Positions 61,801 to 64,000 of a stretch of DNA of 64,000 bases are shown one piece after another; the stretch's first letter is position 1, and every line of letters begins with the position of its first letter. The position numbers were made by a program, and so were the translations under genes. Source of the stretch: Dirofilaria immitis (Eukaryota; Nematoda; Chromadorea; Rhabditida; Onchocercidae); contig JAKNDB010000076.1 of assembly GCA_024305405.1 (NCBI GenBank), forward strand, positions 186,001 to 250,000, read 5' to 3'. The notes below the pieces were generated by a model, which saw only the letters and a program-made list of their open reading frames with translations, had not been told where the DNA came from and did not search any database.

Positions 61801-63963
61801 GTATATGACTTATAAATCATTTTGAAATATTCCTGATCGCATGCCCTTTCCTTCCACGCTTTTGAAAAAATCAAATTATGTTTCAAAGCAGAGATAAAAA
61901 GGAACTGTGGGCATATCTGTCGACTGTTGAACTGACTGATCACTGCTGGAGATAACTGGTCACCTGTAGTAGCAGATGAAACAATTCGTCGTGAAGACGC
62001 AATTTCATAACTGCTGTTTATTTCTTCGCCACTCTAAATAAATGAATCTATTTATGCAAACGCTTTGGAAATCTGCTTCTATAAATCTCCATTTATCAAA
62101 AGTTTAACCAAAAAGAAATTCATACTTCGAATATAAATATCGATGAGCTTACTCTTTTCTTATTATTACGTCCCTGCTGCAGTTTTGAATCATCATAATT
62201 TTCAGAACGAAATTCATCCACTTGAGGAAAACTATAAAATGAAAAAAGTGATTCAAGTAATCCTGAATTTGCAAGATTTCAGAGACAGAGACTCGGAGAA
62301 TCTAACCTCAATAGATTTTCGATTAAAAATTTTTAATCTACTTACAACTAATTAACTTGTCAAATATTATCACTCTAAATTACTAGACTATCTAATCATG
62401 CAATTGAATAATCAAAAAAATCACGCTCTACACCATCAAACTGTATCGTTTACATTTGCCTCATGAAGAAAATAAATTTCTCCATAATTTAAGATTCTAA
62501 CAATATCACATTCAATCCCATTTGGTGAATCTAAACATCAGACTGAAATGCCGATATTGGCTACTATGGAAGTGATACATATTTCAACGAAATAATTTTC
62601 CAATTCAAAACGTATAGTCCATACCTATTGTAAGATTGATCATCGTTCAAACTCCTCGCAGTTTTGCCAAAGAAAGTACCGCCAGTAAAAGAAGATGCGT
62701 GTTTGTAATCTGTTAGTGCCAATATTTCCGGCAAATAAAACATTTCTACCTTGTGTAATGTGGACGGTACTGAAATGAAAAAGAAAACTTTTTCATTTAG
62801 TAAGTTAGAAATCAAATAAAAGTAACAATTCCGTCAACAAAATTCGTAGTAATAATAGTAACAATAATAATAATAAAATGAATTCGTCAGGTCAAACGAA
62901 AAACAGATATCAATCCAACAATTACTATCATAATTCATGCTGCGTTTGACAAAAATCGAACAGAGGCTTTTTTTCATTTTTATATTTCTACTCATTTTTA
63001 CGTCAAGCACGTCGTATACACAGTTCACCAGAGATTTTTCAGATCAGACTTATATTAGCACAGATAAGATATAATAGAAGAATATCCCCGTCGTTAATTT
63101 GTTCATCCCTATTTACTTCTAATAATAAATTATTAGTCAGATAACGATTTACAATGATATCGACCGTTACTACTTTTATAATGACCATTTGCTAAAACAT
63201 TCGAGTCACTTCTACGATTCTTAATAAAGGCTCAGGTTATCCCTTACTGTCTTTCCTTATCAATTTTTTTATTATTCCCAAATTTCTGTGAACAGAAAAT
63301 AATTTTAAGTTCAGCAAGACCGAAAAACTTACTATCTAAACAAAAACATTTCCAGGATCAAAATAACGTTTGAATAGCTCACGGCTTTCTTCCATTGTCG
63401 CAGACATTAAAATTATCTAGAATATAAAAACATTGTCATTATTAATAGTTATCTAAACTCAAAAATTTTTATAGTTCTATAAATATAACTTACCCTTAAA
63501 TCATCTCGATTTTTAAGAGCTTGTCGAAGTGCTATCAAAAGATAATCCGTCTTTTGCTCTCGTTCATGAATCTCATCCTTAAATTTAACAGTCACATTCA
63601 TTCAGTGCAGTATAAAACAAATTTATAAACAACAAATATAATATACTATTCTGATTTAAAAGCGTATATTTTTTACTGAATTCTATCAGGTTTTTCAAGT
63701 TATCGCTTCTCAATTTTACTATTATAAAAAGCTTTTCAGTTGTCTGGGAGCACAGGAATGTCAACTAAAATGTGAAAATGCAAAATATAAAAATTAATTG
63801 TTCTCCTGAACAATCAACGACATCTATTGCTCACGAAACATAGCAAATAAATGAGTTACAAACCAGAATAATATGTGAAATATTGGAAGCATTAGTGTCG
63901 TTTGTTAACAGCCGCAATAAAACTCCACTAGTACAATATGTTAATACGGTTTGTTCCGAAATT
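52810..63963 (-). CDS. YTHDC2/Bgcn-like DEIH-box RNA helicase, 5' end beyond window
   Basis: 3'-5' RNA helicase of the DEAH/RHA family, likely acting on germline mRNAs. Exons from the right: 63864-63963, 63494-63577, 63348-63416, 62625-62769, 62153-62231, 61810-62033, 61418-61467, 61148-61272, 60683-60844, 60324-60436, 60096-60147, 59760-59876, 59531-59627, 59120-59292, 58858-58938, 58575-58733, 58302-58451, 57983-58223, 57163-57367, 56491-56675, 55990-56137, 55802-55895, 55572-55672, 55313-55408, 54926-55042, 54527-54718, 54298-54422, 53839-54172, 53306-53378, 52990-53075, 52810-52889. About 1350 aa visible. Motifs: 'TSGVLLR' (Ib), 'DEIHERE' (II), 'LMSAT' (III), 'SILVFLPGYEDI' (IV), 'LSTNIAEASLTIDDVVFVID' (V), 'QRAGRAGR' (VI); then HA2 ('LPEMKRSAIHEVCLHAK', 'APEPPAAMAI'), OB-fold ('SNSWPMIQAAIVAGSYPN', 'PPLTVLLFAGP') and an Arg-rich tail. 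A Tyr/Pro/Asn-rich segment stands where YTHDC2 has ankyrin repeats; no YTH domain. Frame shifts near 54656, 56630 and 63345. Confidence 0.93.
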
Positions 63964-64000
63964 CTAAAAAATGAAACCACGATAGAGATATTAAAAAATT

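Overview
The window is AT-rich nuclear DNA from a nematode, most likely a spirurid or filarial worm. Every gene is cut into many short exons with GT-AG introns. The proteins have clear Caenorhabditis counterparts (LIN-35, RNT-1, CPB/FOG-type CPEB), and several first exons sit just behind acceptor-like sites, as expected for spliced-leader trans-splicing. No bacterial, viral or transposon coding sequence was recognised. Species was not determined.

Layout. 32-4063 (+): C-terminal part of a pentameric (Cys-loop family) ligand-gated ion channel. 5556-12814 (-): a complete 19-exon ZnT5/SLC30A5-type zinc transporter. 14905-22344 (+): a complete 16-exon retinoblastoma-family gene, lin-35. 24477-28959 (+): a complete 13-exon CPEB with two RRMs and a ZZ zinc-binding domain. 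34385-37005 (-): a 3-exon Runx gene, rnt-1. 45812-48406 (-): a 3-exon Antp-class (MNX/HB9-like) homeobox gene. 52810-63963 (-): 31 exons of a YTHDC2/Bgcn-like DEIH-box RNA helicase whose start lies beyond the right edge. Between genes lie long AT-rich spacers with microsatellites and degenerate tandem arrays. ZnT5 and lin-35 are divergent; channel/ZnT5 and CPEB/rnt-1 are convergent.

The main surprise is a recurrent defect. In six of the seven genes the homologous reading frame is interrupted by single-base shifts inside exons, about 19 in total. Nearly all look like the loss of one base from a short A or T run (one looks like a gain). When each is corrected by one base, every splice phase agrees and the ZnT5, lin-35, CPEB and rnt-1 coding lengths become exact multiples of three. 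The simplest reading is homopolymer under-calling in the assembly, not pseudogenes. Automated gene calling on this sequence will therefore truncate or split these genes.

Functional grouping: lin-35 (pocket repressor), rnt-1 (CBF partner/Runx factor) and the homeobox gene act in transcription; CPEB and the YTHDC2-like helicase act in post-transcriptional, typically germline, mRNA control; the channel and zinc transporter are membrane proteins. There is no sign of an operon or of a dedicated novel system. The protein-level oddities are a channel lacking the first Cys-loop cysteine, a helicase with a Tyr/Pro/Asn-rich insert and no YTH domain, a long C-terminal extension on CPEB, and Asn at homeodomain position 56.
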